This document shows positions 35,611-44,931 of a stretch of DNA of 64,000 nucleotides, piece by piece. A program made the position numbers and the translations under genes. The stretch lies in contig NZ_JASCXJ010000003.1 of assembly GCF_030271535.1 (NCBI RefSeq), positions 1 to 64,000 of the forward strand, given 5' to 3'. Within the stretch, counting starts at the first letter, position 1. The number at the start of each line of letters is the position of its first letter. Origin of the DNA: Nocardiopsis sp. ATB16-24 (lineage in GTDB: Bacteria > Actinomycetota > Actinomycetes > Streptosporangiales > Streptosporangiaceae). Under the pieces are notes generated by a model. It searched no databases. It saw only the letters and a list, made by a program, of their open reading frames with translations, and was not told where the DNA came from.

Positions 35611-36603
35611 TCAGGCGGGAGACGGTGGCGCCTCGTCGGCGGGCGGCGCGTACATCACGTCGGTGTCCCATATGCCGAATCCGAGTGACTCGTACAACCG
35701 CACGGCGGCCTCGTTCGAACCGTCCACGTACAGGTGCACCCAGGGCAGGCCCGAGTCACGCAGATGACGTAGTCCCCTCAGGGTCAGGACGCGGCCGAGG
35801 CCGGTGCCCTGCCAGTCCGGGGCCACACCCACCACGTAGACCTCGCCGACGGGCTCGCCGTCGGTGAGTCCGGCTCCGTCGGCGTGGACCTTGGTCCAGT
35901 GGAACCCGGCGACCCCGCCGTCCTTGGTGGCGGCCAGGAAGAACCCGTTCGGGTCGAACCAGTCCTCCACCTCGCGCTGGAGCAGATCGTCCAAGGTGAG
36001 CCGGCCCTGCTCCGGATGGTCGGCGAACGCGCGCGCGTTGGTCTCCAACCACGCCTGTTCGTCCTGTCCCACGACGAACGTCCGCAACCGCACCCGGTCG
36101 GCCACCTCGGGCCGTAGTCGTGGTTCGGGGAGTTCGGGTGCCTCCCAGGGGCCGCCCGCCTCGTCGGCGGCGATGTCGCGCAGCGGCATCCGCATCTTGT
36201 GGAGTTCGCGGACGGCGTTCCATCCGTTGTTCCGCGCGACCGAGACCGCCTGCGGGGTGCGTCCGTGCGCCCACACGCGTACGCCCCGGGCTCCGGCGTC
36301 CTCGCGGACCGAACGCAGCAGGGCGGTGCCGTGACCGCGCTCGCGGTGGGCGGGATCGACGACGACCTCACCGGAGTCGGGTTCACCCTGGGCGCGCTCC
36401 ACGAAGGCGAAGCCCACCGCGTGCCCGTCCTCGACGATCACATGGAAACGGCTGCTTCCGGAGGGAGCGCCGTGTCTGATGCGGAGCAGGGTGTGTTCCG
36501 ACAAGGGGGCGACGCCGTCGATCGCGCGGGCGGACTCGGCGAGTGCCAGGACCTGATCGGCCAGGGCCGGGGCCAGGTCGTCGGTGACTAGCGGGGTTCT
36601 CAT
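35611..36603 (-). CDS. mshD: Mycothiol synthase
   Basis: 330 residues. Acetylates Cys-GlcN-Ins with acetyl-CoA, the last step of mycothiol synthesis. Two GNAT domains in tandem: residues 1-145 with VVDPAHRERGHGTALL, and 165-330 with the active acetyl-CoA loop VGVAPDWQGTGLGRVL and YVDGSNEAAVRLYESLGF. The family is limited to actinobacteria and sits beside pst genes in mycobacteria too. It starts at ATG 36603. Confidence 0.95.
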   Translation of the reverse strand: MRTPLVTDDLAPALADQVLALAESARAIDGVAPLSEHTLLRIRHGAPSGSSRFHVIVEDGHAVGFAFVERAQGEPDSGEVVVDPAHRERGHGTALLRSVREDAGARGVRVWAHGRTPQAVSVARNNGWNAVRELHKMRMPLRDIAADEAGGPWEAPELPEPRLRPEVADRVRLRTFVVGQDEQAWLETNARAFADHPEQGRLTLDDLLQREVEDWFDPNGFFLAATKDGGVAGFHWTKVHADGAGLTDGEPVGEVYVVGVAPDWQGTGLGRVLTLRGLRHLRDSGLPWVHLYVDGSNEAAVRLYESLGFGIWDTDVMYAPPADEAPPSPA

Positions 36604-36666
36604 GGATGGAAAGCCTACGACGGAGCGGCCGGGAAGTTTCCGTCAGGCACGGCCCCAGGAGGGTTC

Positions 36667-36713
36667 GCCCTGGTGATCCGCCGGGCCCTCGCGAGTCGGG
36701 CGGACCACCGGGC
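36667..36713. terminator. Imperfect hairpin after the Pro/Thr-rich protein gene
   Basis: The arms 36667-36682 and 36699-36713 pair over 15 bp with one bulge and one mismatch. It lies just past the minus-strand gene end at 36720. Confidence 0.5.
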
Positions 36714-36719
36714 TTTCCG

Positions 36720-37799
36720 CTACTGCCTACGACGCTTGCCCTGGTAGCCGCCGATGCGGACACGCCGCACCGGTGCGAGCGGGGCCGCGAGCAGCAGCGC
36801 CAGAAGGAAGGCGGCGAGCAGCACGGCCGGGGCCATGTTCGGCCCCAGGTCGTCGTGGTCGGCGGCCACCTCGGTGCCGTCGAGGTCGTCGTCGGACCCG
36901 GGGGTCACCAGCGGCAGGTCGGCCAGGTCCTCGGCCCCGGGGAGGACTCCCGGCAGGTCGGCCTCTCCACTGGGCAACTCGGGGAAGCTCGTGTCGCTGG
37001 TGGGCACCTCGCTGATGGGCACCTCGCCCACCCCGCCCCCGGTCGAGGACTCCGGGAGTGTCGACGGGCCGATCGGGGGTCTGCCGGATCCGCCCGTGCC
37101 GCCGGAGCCCTCCGAGCCGCGGTCCCGGTCGTTCTCGGGTGGGGTCGTCGGCGAGGGGGTGGGGTCGGGACGGTCCGTCGGAGTGGGGCTCGGGCTCGGT
37201 TCCTCCGTGGGCGGCGGGGTCGGTGAGGGGGTGGGCGTCGGTGAGGGAGTCGGGGTGGGCGAGGGCGTCGGCGAAGGTGTGGGCGTCGGTGTGGTCACGG
37301 ACACGGTCCACGTACCGCTGGAGACCGTGTGCCTCGTCACCGGTTCGAGTTCCGCGCAGGCGGTCCCCTCCTCCGCGAGCGCGTAGGTGAGGGTCGCCAC
37401 GACGTCGGTCGTCGTGCGCGGCAGGCCGCTCACCTCGCCGGCGGACGCGTCCTCTCCGGGTTCGACCAGGCGGGGCTCGAACCCCCGCGCGTCGAACCCG
37501 ACGGGGGACACCTCCAGCCCGAGCAGGCAGATACCGGCGTCGCCGGTGTTGGTCACGGTGAGGGGATTGGGTGGTGTGGTACCGCCCAGCCTCACCTCGG
37601 TGGAGTCCGTTCCGAAGACGATGACGGCCGCCGCCTTCGGAGAGGGCTCCTCAGGGGCCGAGGGTTCGGCGTGGGCGGGGGAGACCACGGCCGGGGACAT
37701 CACGGCGATCAGGCTGGAGCCGACGAAGGCGGCACCGAGGGCGACACCCCTGCGTCGGCGCCCGGGGGTGAGCGGGGAACCCGCGGTGGTCGTGGGCAT
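36720..37799 (-). CDS. Pro/Thr-rich cell-surface protein with C-terminal anchor
   Basis: 359 residues. Signal peptide (about 1-44, ending SPAHAEP); a beta-sandwich (50-170) with VRLGGTTPPNPLTVTNTG, like an extracellular Ig-fold; a long Pro-Thr-Ser repeat stalk (about 170-225, PTPTPSPTPSPTPTP); a Ser/Gly/Asp-rich stretch; and a C-terminal membrane helix (AVLLAAFLLALLLAAPLAPV) with a basic cytosolic tail. No LPXTG or LAXTG motif, so it is held by the helix itself. AAGGAGG lies before the ATG. The function is unknown; the layout suggests a spacer that carries the head beyond the wall. Confidence 0.75.
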   Translation of the reverse strand: MPTTTAGSPLTPGRRRRGVALGAAFVGSSLIAVMSPAVVSPAHAEPSAPEEPSPKAAAVIVFGTDSTEVRLGGTTPPNPLTVTNTGDAGICLLGLEVSPVGFDARGFEPRLVEPGEDASAGEVSGLPRTTTDVVATLTYALAEEGTACAELEPVTRHTVSSGTWTVSVTTPTPTPSPTPSPTPTPSPTPTPSPTPPPTEEPSPSPTPTDRPDPTPSPTTPPENDRDRGSEGSGGTGGSGRPPIGPSTLPESSTGGGVGEVPISEVPTSDTSFPELPSGEADLPGVLPGAEDLADLPLVTPGSDDDLDGTEVAADHDDLGPNMAPAVLLAAFLLALLLAAPLAPVRRVRIGGYQGKRRRQ

Positions 37800-37988
37800 C
37801 AGGGCGTTCTCCTCCTTGCGGACGGTGCGCCAAGGCGTTCGTTCGCACCCGGCCGTGGGGGTCTCGCCGCGCCTGACGTCCCGGCGCGGGTGCCTCCCCG
37901 ATCTTAGGACCTGGAACCTTCGAACACGAGTGGTGAAACGTCTCTTTCTGCTCTCTCCGCTTACGAGATCTGACCATGAGTGACCCCC

Positions 37989-38005
37989 GCCCCGCTCGGC
38001 GGGGC
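37989..38005. terminator. Short hairpin after glnR
   Basis: GCCCCGC-TCG-GCGGGGC, 71 nt past the glnR stop. The hairpin is compact and its role as terminator is likely but unproven. Confidence 0.5.
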
Positions 38006-38075
38006 TCTCTTCGCGGGGCCGAGAGCGGGACGGCGGTGGGGCGGGTGGTGTCCGGCGGTTCGCGCTCGGGGACGT

Positions 38076-38840
38076 CTACGTGGTGCCGGGCTCGACGGAC
38101 AACGCCTCGGAGCCCTCTCCCGCAGCCGTGGAGGTCTTGCTCGTCCTGCTCGTGGGACCGGGCACGAAGCGGTAGCCCACGTTGCGCACGGTGCCGATCA
38201 ACGACTCGTACTCCGAACCCAGTTTCGCGCGCAGTCGTCGCACATGGACGTCGATGGTGCGGGTGCCGCCGAAGTAGTCGTACCCCCACACCTCCTGGAG
38301 GAGCTGTGCCCGGGTGAACACCCGACCCGGATGCTGTGCCAGGAACTTGAGCAGTTCGAACTCCTTGAAGGTCAGATCCAGGATCCGACCGCGCAGACGG
38401 GCGATGTAGGTGGCCTCGTCGATGACGAGATCGCCCCTGCGGATCTCGTCGGGGTCGTCGGGGCCGGAGTCGACCGAACCGACGGCCAGCCGCAGACGTG
38501 CCTCCACCTCGGCGGGACCGGCGGTGGACAGGACGAAGTCGTCGACCCGCCAGTCGGGGGTCAGTGCCGCCACACCGCCCTCGGTGAGGATCGCGATCAA
38601 AGGACAGCCCAGGCCGGTGGTGTCGAGTAGGCGACAGAAACCGCGGGCCGCGGCCAGATCGGTGCGGGCATCGACCAGAATGGCATCGACGGGCGAGCCG
38701 ACACCGACACCCGCGCCCGAGGCCAACAGCGCGCCGGCCTCGGCCGGCGCCACCCGTACGGAGTGCAGGAGGAGTCCGAGAGCGGGCAGTACGTGGTCGG
38801 ACGGTTCGTTCGAGTTCGTCAACAGCAGCAGATGGCTCAT
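38076..38840 (-). CDS. glnR: GlnR, nitrogen-response orphan regulator
   Basis: 254 residues. OmpR-type regulator without a partner kinase; in Streptomyces it controls glnA, amtB and other nitrogen genes. The N-terminal receiver (1-120) opens [20 protein letters not shown], almost as in Streptomyces GlnR, with the conserved aspartate D57 in ILVDAR. The DNA-binding wing (130-235) includes [20 protein letters not shown] and [15 protein letters not shown]. The poorly conserved tail is Ser/Thr-rich. Start at ATG 38840 rather than upstream in-frame codons, because the family begins there. Confidence 0.94.
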   Translation of the reverse strand: MSHLLLLTNSNEPSDHVLPALGLLLHSVRVAPAEAGALLASGAGVGVGSPVDAILVDARTDLAAARGFCRLLDTTGLGCPLIAILTEGGVAALTPDWRVDDFVLSTAGPAEVEARLRLAVGSVDSGPDDPDEIRRGDLVIDEATYIARLRGRILDLTFKEFELLKFLAQHPGRVFTRAQLLQEVWGYDYFGGTRTIDVHVRRLRAKLGSEYESLIGTVRNVGYRFVPGPTSRTSKTSTAAGEGSEALSVEPGTT

Positions 38841-38946
38841 GCGTCTCTTCTCGTCATCCCGCGCGACGCGGGCGATCGAAGGCGCCATTGCCCCCGGTGA
38901 AGATGTCTGTTACGTCGCCTCCGAGACACACAAGGATAATCAACAG

Positions 38947-39204
38947 ATGGCGAAGTGCATTATCAGGTACTGGGCATCGGCCAAGGAAGCGGCGGGAACC
39001 GCAGAGGAAACGGTCGATGCGGATACGCTCGCCGAGGCGCTGACCGCGGCGTGTCGGCTGCGTCCGGACGACCGCTTCCGGCGGGTGCTCGCCTCCTCCT
39101 CGCTCCTGGTCGACGAGCGTCCTGTCGGACGCAGGGCGCATGAGGGGATCACCGTCACGGACGGGACGGTGATCGAGGTCCTGCCGCCTTTCGCGGGTGG
39201 ATGA
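38947..39204 (+). CDS. MoaD/ThiS-family sulfur carrier-like protein
   Basis: 85 residues, ubiquitin-like fold. Ends in PPFAGG, the double glycine used to carry sulfur as thiocarboxylate in molybdopterin, thiamine or cysteine synthesis; which pathway cannot be told from this locus. The ATG has AAGGAT about 10 nt upstream. Divergent from glnR with 106 nt between; its stop overlaps or lies just before the next gene. Confidence 0.85.
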   Translation: MAKCIIRYWASAKEAAGTAEETVDADTLAEALTAACRLRPDDRFRRVLASSSLLVDERPVGRRAHEGITVTDGTVIEVLPPFAGG

Positions 39205-39230
39205 GGAACATCGGAGACCGGGGAGGGAAC

Positions 39231-39497
39231 ATGGTCGACACCCCCGCATGGGCGGGTCGGGCGCGCGTGGTGATGCTCGGCAAGCCGGAGTGCCACCTGT
39301 GCGAGGAGGCCTGGGAGGTCATCGAGCGGGTCACCCGGGAGTCGGGCGTCGGTCGGGCCCGCAAAGAACTCGACGATGTGAGCGAGGCCGACCGTGAGGA
39401 GTACTGGGACAAGATCCCGGTGACGTTCGTGGACGGCCGTCGGCACGATTTCTGGAGGGTCGACGAACATCGGCTGCGGGCGGCGCTCGGAGGGTGA
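39231..39497 (+). CDS. Glutaredoxin-like protein (DUF836 type)
   Basis: 88 residues. Thioredoxin fold with the redox motif CHLC in LGKPECHLCEEAWEVIERV and the cis-proline segment DKIPVTFVDG. The start at 39231 has GGAGGG 4-5 nt upstream; an in-frame ATG at 39201 overlaps the MoaD-like stop (ATGA) and would add 10 residues. This family commonly precedes rex in actinobacteria (from memory). Confidence 0.85.
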   Translation: MVDTPAWAGRARVVMLGKPECHLCEEAWEVIERVTRESGVGRARKELDDVSEADREEYWDKIPVTFVDGRRHDFWRVDEHRLRAALGG

Positions 39498-39659
39498 GGA
39501 AGAGAGCGTGCGCCGGAGTGGAAAGGCCGACCCGCTCGTGGACTCACCTACGTGCAATTTCTGGTTGTCCTGAATTGCCGTGAATGCCATCCTCCGATTT
39601 CCGTGGGCCGGCTCCTCCCGGTGGGAACTTATGAGCCGGGCCTCACAAGGGACCCCACT

Positions 39660-39687
39660 TTGTGCGTGCTTTCACAAGCGCGTAATC
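39660..39687. promoter_or_regulatory. Rex operator and -10 box of rex
   Basis: TTGTGCGTGCTTTCACAA (39660-39677) matches the Rex operator TTGTGAANNNNTTCACAA at both ends. Five nt later TAATCT (39682-39687) makes a good -10, so Rex would block its own promoter. The remaining 39498-39802 shows no gene. Confidence 0.8.
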
Positions 39688-39802
39688 TAGGGATTCCAGA
39701 TCTGCCGGGGGAGTACGGCACCGGACCCGCCCGCTCCCGGCGCCGGATCCGCGGCCCGTCCCGCGCCAGCCCGTACCGATCGCCGCTCAGGAGCGCCCGC
39801 CT

Positions 39803-40498
39803 GTGACCAGTCGTCCACCACGGCCCCGGGAGAGGGGCATCCCGGAGGCCACTGTGGCCCGGCTCCCCGTCTACCTGCGCGCTCTCCAGGCGCTCCAGGA
39901 CCGGGGGACCCTCACCGTCTCCTCCGAGGCCCTCGCCACCGCGGCCGGCGTCAACTCGGCCAAACTGCGCAAGGACCTCTCTCACCTCGGCTCCTATGGA
40001 ACACGCGGTGTGGGGTACGAGGTCGAGTATCTCGTCTACCAGATCTCACGTGAACTTGGTCTCACCCAGGACTGGGCCGTGGCCATCATCGGCATCGGCA
40101 ACCTGGGTCGCGCACTGGCCGACTACGGGGGGTTCGGCACCCGTGGCTTCCGTATCGCGGCACTGCTCGACGCCGACCCGGGGATGGTGGGACAGAGCGT
40201 GGCATCCCTGGACGTGAGGCATATTGACAGTTTGGAGGAGGTTGTACGTTCGAAAGGGGTCTCCATCGGTGTCATCACGACACCGGCGACCGCCGCCCAG
40301 GGCGTGGCGACACGCCTCGTCGAGGCGGGGGTGACCAGCATCCTCAACTTCGCTCCGGTCGTTCTCAACGTGCCGGAGGGGGTCGATGTGCGTAAGGTCG
40401 ACTTGTCCATCGAACTCCAGATCCTCGCCTTCCACGCGCAGCGCAGGGCAGACGGCGACGGCCGTGGCGCGGAACGCGCGGGGCTGGAACTGACGTGA
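39803..40498 (+). CDS. rex: Redox-sensing repressor Rex
   Basis: 231 residues. Senses the NADH/NAD+ ratio and releases DNA when NADH is high. N-terminal winged helix (about 15-85: TVSSEALATAAGVNSAKLRK, then SYGTRGVGY) and Rossmann domain from VAIIGIGNLGRALADYGGF. Starts at GTG with AGGAG 8 nt upstream. It leads the heme genes, linking respiration state to heme supply, and has its own operator upstream. Confidence 0.96.
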   Translation: MTSRPPRPRERGIPEATVARLPVYLRALQALQDRGTLTVSSEALATAAGVNSAKLRKDLSHLGSYGTRGVGYEVEYLVYQISRELGLTQDWAVAIIGIGNLGRALADYGGFGTRGFRIAALLDADPGMVGQSVASLDVRHIDSLEEVVRSKGVSIGVITTPATAAQGVATRLVEAGVTSILNFAPVVLNVPEGVDVRKVDLSIELQILAFHAQRRADGDGRGAERAGLELT

Positions 40499-40634
40499 GA
40501 CTTCGATGACTCAGGGCCTTTCGGCCCGCGTGAGCGGTGGCGATGAGCGAGCGTGCGCCGCGGCCCCAGGGGATGCGGACGTTTCCCCGGGGCGTACGAA
40601 GACGCTGTGTGGTGCCTGCATAGGAGAATGCGGA

Positions 40635-42131
40635 ATGAGTGTCCTGGCCGTGGGGTTGAGCCACCGGAGTTCGCCGGTGGCACTGCTCGAACGCGTCGCG
40701 CTGAACGGTGAAACGCGCGCCAACGCGGTCGGGGAGATGGTGGGGTCCGACTGCGTCAACGAGGTCATGGTGGTCTCCACCTGCAACCGTACCGAGGTCT
40801 ACGCCGACGTCTCGGCGTTCCACCGTGGCGTCGAGACCATCACCGAACTCCTCTCCTGGCACACCGGCGTCCCCCTGAGCGAGCTCTCCGAGCACATGTA
40901 CGTGCACTACGAGGAACGCGCCGTCCAACACCTGTTCTCGGTCACCTGCGGTCTGGACTCCATGGTCGTCGGGGAGGGGCAGATCCTCGGTCAGGTGCGC
41001 GACGCGCTCAAGGAGGGGCAGGAGACGGGTTCCGTCGGTCGCGTCCTCAACGACCTCGGCCAGCGCGCCCTGCGTGTGGGCAAGCGCGCCCACACCGAGA
41101 CTCACCTGGACCACGCGGGCGCCGACATGGTCAGCTTCGGCCTCGACGTGGCCGGCGCCGGGCTCGGCCTCGGGCCGACCGGCGCTCCGCAGACCACCGC
41201 CGACCAGACCATCCAGGTCGTCGGCGCGGTGCCGCCCGTGGGCTGTCCCATGTCCACGGCATCGGGCGACACCGGGGACGAGCCCGGACTCGCCCGACCG
41301 GCCAAGGGCCCCCTGTCCGGCGTGCGCGTGCTCGTCCTGGGCGCCGGGTCCATGAGCGCCCTCTCCGCCAACACCGTCTCCCGGCAGGGCGCGACGGCGG
41401 TCTTCGTCGCCAACCGCACCTTCGACCGGGCCGCGCGCCTGGCCGAGTGCCTCACCGAGGCCTACGAGACCGTCGAAGCTCGGGCCGTCCCCTTCGCCGA
41501 CGCCGCCGGAGTCCTCCCCGAGGTCGACCTCGTCATCTCCTGCACCGGCGCCCAGGACCTCGTGCTGACCACCGACGAGGTGGCCACCGCCACCGCGGGA
41601 CGCACCCGCCCCCTGGTCTTCCTCGACCTCGCCCTTCCCCGCGACATCGAACCCGCCGTGCGCGACCTGCCCGGCGTGCACCTGGTCGACATCGAGGACC
41701 TGCGTCAGGCCGCCGCCACCACCGAGACCGGCTCCGAGCGGGCCGGCGCCCTCACCCTCGTGCGCGACATCGTCGACGAGGAGGTCGCCGAGTTCCGCGC
41801 GGTCCGCCGCGCCGACCAGGTGGCCCCCACCGTCGTCGCCCTGCGTTCCCAGGCCAAGGACGTGGTGGAGTCCGAGTTGTCGCGTCTGTACGGGCGACTG
41901 CCCGAGGACCTCGACGACCGCAGCCGTGAGGAGATCGCCCGGGCCATGCGCCGTGTCGCGGACAAGCTCCTGCACAAGCCGACCGTTCGGGTCAAGGAGC
42001 TGGCCGCCAGACCGGACGGGGAGTCCTACGAGACCGCCCTGCGTGAACTCTTCGCACTCGACCCCGGGACCCAGGAGACGCTGACCGCGACCACGGGCCC
42101 CGCCACCGCGGCCACGACCGCACAGGAGTAA
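40635..42131 (+). CDS. hemA: Glutamyl-tRNA reductase
   Basis: 498 residues. Reduces Glu-tRNA to glutamate-1-semialdehyde with NADPH, the first step of heme synthesis. Catalytic C50 in VVSTCNRTEVYA; NADPH loop VLVLGAGSMSALSA at about 232. Between the catalytic and NADPH domains (about 172-225) is an insert of some 50 residues, Gly/Thr/Pro-rich with a lone CP, not found in short HemA proteins; streptomycete enzymes are also long. Starts at ATG with AGGAG 8 nt upstream. 136 nt after rex. Confidence 0.95.
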   Translation: MSVLAVGLSHRSSPVALLERVALNGETRANAVGEMVGSDCVNEVMVVSTCNRTEVYADVSAFHRGVETITELLSWHTGVPLSELSEHMYVHYEERAVQHLFSVTCGLDSMVVGEGQILGQVRDALKEGQETGSVGRVLNDLGQRALRVGKRAHTETHLDHAGADMVSFGLDVAGAGLGLGPTGAPQTTADQTIQVVGAVPPVGCPMSTASGDTGDEPGLARPAKGPLSGVRVLVLGAGSMSALSANTVSRQGATAVFVANRTFDRAARLAECLTEAYETVEARAVPFADAAGVLPEVDLVISCTGAQDLVLTTDEVATATAGRTRPLVFLDLALPRDIEPAVRDLPGVHLVDIEDLRQAAATTETGSERAGALTLVRDIVDEEVAEFRAVRRADQVAPTVVALRSQAKDVVESELSRLYGRLPEDLDDRSREEIARAMRRVADKLLHKPTVRVKELAARPDGESYETALRELFALDPGTQETLTATTGPATAATTAQE

Positions 42132-42135
42132 GGCA

Positions 42136-43098
42136 ATGACCGGCACACCCGCCAAACTCGGCACCCGTCGCAGCACCATGGCCACCAGCCAGTCCCGGAT
42201 GGTCGCCGACGCCATCACCGAGCGCACCGGCCAGGCGATCGAACTGGAGCTGATCACCAGCTTCGGTGACGTCACCAAGGCCCATCTGACCCAGCTCGGA
42301 GGCACCGGCGTCTTCGTCAACGCCCTGCGCGACGCCCTCAACGAGGGCGCCATCGACTTCGCCGTCCACTCGCTCAAGGACCTGCCGACCACCCCGGCGG
42401 AGGGGCTCGTGCTGGCGGCCATCCCCGAGCGCGACGACCCGCGTGACGCCCTGTGCGCCCGCGACGGACTCAAGTTCGCCGACCTGCCCTCGGGATCCAA
42501 GGTCGGTACGGGTTCCCCGCGCCGCGTCGCCCAGCTCGCGGCCCTGCGCCCCGACCTGACCTACGTGCCGATCCGAGGCAACGCCGAGACCCGCCTGGGC
42601 AAGGTGACCTCCGGCGAACTCGACGCCGTCATCCTCGCCTACGCCGGCCTCGGACGGGTGGGACGCGTCGAGGACGTCACGGACGTCTTCGACCCCGAAC
42701 AGATGCTGCCCGCGCCCGGCCAGGGGGCCCTCGCCGTGGAGTGCTCCGTCGAGCGCCGTGACGGCGACCTCGCCTACCTGGCCTCGGTCGACCACCCGGC
42801 CACCCGCGTCGAGGTCACCGCCGAGCGCACCGTACTCGCCGAACTCGAGGCCGGATGCGCCGCCCCGGTCGGTGCCTACGCCCAGTACGACGCCGACTCC
42901 GGACGTCTGCGCCTGCGCGCCGCGGTGGTCGCCACCAACGGATCCGAGGCCGTGCGACGCGAGCACACCGTCGAACTCGCCTCTGCCGAGGGCCTGGACG
43001 GCGCCATCGCGCTCGGCCGGGACCTGGCCCGCCGCATGATCGACGAGGGAGCCGACCGCATCGTTGCGGAGGCCTTCGCCGAGAGGGACGCACTCTGA
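42136..43098 (+). CDS. hemC: Hydroxymethylbilane synthase
   Basis: 320 residues. Joins four porphobilinogens into hydroxymethylbilane. Marks: AVHSLKDLPT with the active-site aspartate region, GTGSPRRVAQL, and the cysteine holding the dipyrromethane cofactor in LEAGCAAPVGAYA (about 241). Begins 4 nt after the hemA stop with AAGG nearby: tightly coupled operon. Confidence 0.96.
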   Translation: MTGTPAKLGTRRSTMATSQSRMVADAITERTGQAIELELITSFGDVTKAHLTQLGGTGVFVNALRDALNEGAIDFAVHSLKDLPTTPAEGLVLAAIPERDDPRDALCARDGLKFADLPSGSKVGTGSPRRVAQLAALRPDLTYVPIRGNAETRLGKVTSGELDAVILAYAGLGRVGRVEDVTDVFDPEQMLPAPGQGALAVECSVERRDGDLAYLASVDHPATRVEVTAERTVLAELEAGCAAPVGAYAQYDADSGRLRLRAAVVATNGSEAVRREHTVELASAEGLDGAIALGRDLARRMIDEGADRIVAEAFAERDAL

Positions 43099-43189
43099 CC
43101 ATGAGCCGGCGGCCGGAGCCCGCCGTACCGCAACCGCCCCGGATACCGTGCGCCGGGGCGCGGGCGACGCACACATGAGGAGCCAGTAC

Positions 43190-44878
43190 GTGAACGCCAA
43201 CGCCAACCCCCAACCGGAGGAGCCGCGCCGCCCGCGTGGATCCGGGCATGTCGCCCTGGTCGGTGCCGGGCCGGGCGGCGCCGACCTACTGACCCTTCGG
43301 GGCGCCGAGATGCTGCGCCGTGCCGACGTGGTCATCACGATGAGCGAACCGGCGGCCGAGGAACTCGCGGACTTCCGCGCCGAGCTCCTCTCCCACTGCT
43401 CCAAGGACGTCACCGTGCTGGAGGCGGAGGAGTGCGGGGGCGACGCCGACACGCTCGCGATCGCCCACGCCCGGGAGGGTCAGAGGGTGGTCCGTCTCTA
43501 CTCGGGCGACCCGTTCTTCGGTTGCCGCGGCGCCGAGCTGGTCGCCGCCTGCCACGAGGCGGACGTGGAGGTCGAGGTCGTTCCCGGCGTCTCCTCGGTC
43601 ACCTCCGTGCCGACCTTCGCGGGTCTGCCCCTGCTGGGCTCGGAGAACCCCGAGGTGCGTGTGCTCAACGCCCGGGCGCACGGAGGCAAGGAGGTCGACT
43701 GGCACGAGGTCGCCGCCGCCGACGCCACCCTGATCATCCTGGGCGCCGACGCACCCGCCGGCGAGGACCCCGCGCACCAGGGCCCCGGCTTCGACGTGCT
43801 GTGCAAGACCCTCATCGCGGGCGGTCGCCCCGGCACCACCCCCGTCGCGGTCGTGCGCGCCGGGGGCACCACCCGCCAGACCACGGTCACCTCCACACTG
43901 ACCCGTCTGGTCGCCGAACTGAAGGCGAAGGACGCCAAGGGACATCACGCCACGGCCCCGGCGCTGATGATCGTGGGGTCCGCCGCGACCCACCGGCCCG
44001 AACTGTCCTGGTACGAGAACCGGCCGTTGTTCGGTTGGCGCGTCCTGGTGCCCAGGACCAAGGAGCAGGCTCCGGCCCTGTCCGTCCAGCTGCGCAACTA
44101 CGGCGCGGTGCCCGAGGAGGTCCCCACCATCTCGGTGGAGCCGCCCCGTACCCCGCAGCAGATGGAACGCGCGGTCCGCGGCCTGGTCACCGGGCGCTAC
44201 CAGTGGGTGGCCTTCACCTCCGTCAACGCGGTCAAGGCGATCCGTGAGCGCCTGGAGTCCTACGGCCTGGACGCACGGGCCTTCGCCGGGGTCAAGGTCG
44301 CCGTCGTCGGCGACGCCACCGCCCAGGCGGTGCGCGACTTCGGGATCCAGCCCGACCTGGCCCCGCCGGAGGAACAGCAGTCCGGGGCGGGTCTGGTGTC
44401 GGTGTGGCCGCCCTACGACGCCGAGATCGACCCCATCGAACGCGTGCTGCTGCCCCGCGCCGACATCGCCACCGAGGTCCTGTCCGCGGGTCTGGACAAG
44501 CTCGGCTGGGAGGTCGACGACGTCACCGCCTACCGGACGGTGCGCGCCTCGCCTCCGCCCGCGCCCATCCGCGAGGCCATCAAGGGAGGCGGTTTCGACG
44601 CGGTGCTGTTCACGTCCTCCTCCACGGTGCGCAACCTGGTGGGGATCGCGGGCAAGCCGCACAACACCACGGTCATCGCCGCCATCGGCCGAGAGACGGA
44701 GCAGACCGCGATCGAATTCGGTCTGCGGGTCGACGTGGTGGCGCCGAAGGCCTCGGTGGCGGCCCTCGCACAGGCCCTGGCGGAGTATGGTGCGGCCAAG
44801 AGGATCGAGGCCATCGAGGCGGGCAAGCCCGTCCTCAAACCCAGCCAGAAGAGGCGGGGGCGCCGTCGCAAGCTCTGA
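43190..44878 (+). CDS. hemD: Fused uroporphyrinogen-III methyltransferase and synthase
   Basis: 562 residues. The N-terminal half (about 20-275) is an SAM-dependent tetrapyrrole methylase (VALVGAGPGGADLLTLRGAE, YSGDPFFGCRGAEL, VVPGVSSVTSVP); the C-terminal half (about 285-545) is uroporphyrinogen-III synthase (WRVLVPRTKEQAPALS, WVAFTSVNAVKAIRER, VLFTSSSTVRNLVG). The fusion is common in actinobacteria and serves heme, siroheme and B12. The GTG at 43190 has GAGGAG 7 nt upstream and is preferred over the ATG at 43175, which lacks one. Ends in a basic tail. Confidence 0.93.
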   Translation: MNANANPQPEEPRRPRGSGHVALVGAGPGGADLLTLRGAEMLRRADVVITMSEPAAEELADFRAELLSHCSKDVTVLEAEECGGDADTLAIAHAREGQRVVRLYSGDPFFGCRGAELVAACHEADVEVEVVPGVSSVTSVPTFAGLPLLGSENPEVRVLNARAHGGKEVDWHEVAAADATLIILGADAPAGEDPAHQGPGFDVLCKTLIAGGRPGTTPVAVVRAGGTTRQTTVTSTLTRLVAELKAKDAKGHHATAPALMIVGSAATHRPELSWYENRPLFGWRVLVPRTKEQAPALSVQLRNYGAVPEEVPTISVEPPRTPQQMERAVRGLVTGRYQWVAFTSVNAVKAIRERLESYGLDARAFAGVKVAVVGDATAQAVRDFGIQPDLAPPEEQQSGAGLVSVWPPYDAEIDPIERVLLPRADIATEVLSAGLDKLGWEVDDVTAYRTVRASPPPAPIREAIKGGGFDAVLFTSSSTVRNLVGIAGKPHNTTVIAAIGRETEQTAIEFGLRVDVVAPKASVAALAQALAEYGAAKRIEAIEAGKPVLKPSQKRRGRRRKL

Positions 44879-44931
44879 GCCCGCCCAGCCGCCCGTACCA
44901 GCACAGTGAGAACCCACCCGGGAGCCCCGCG

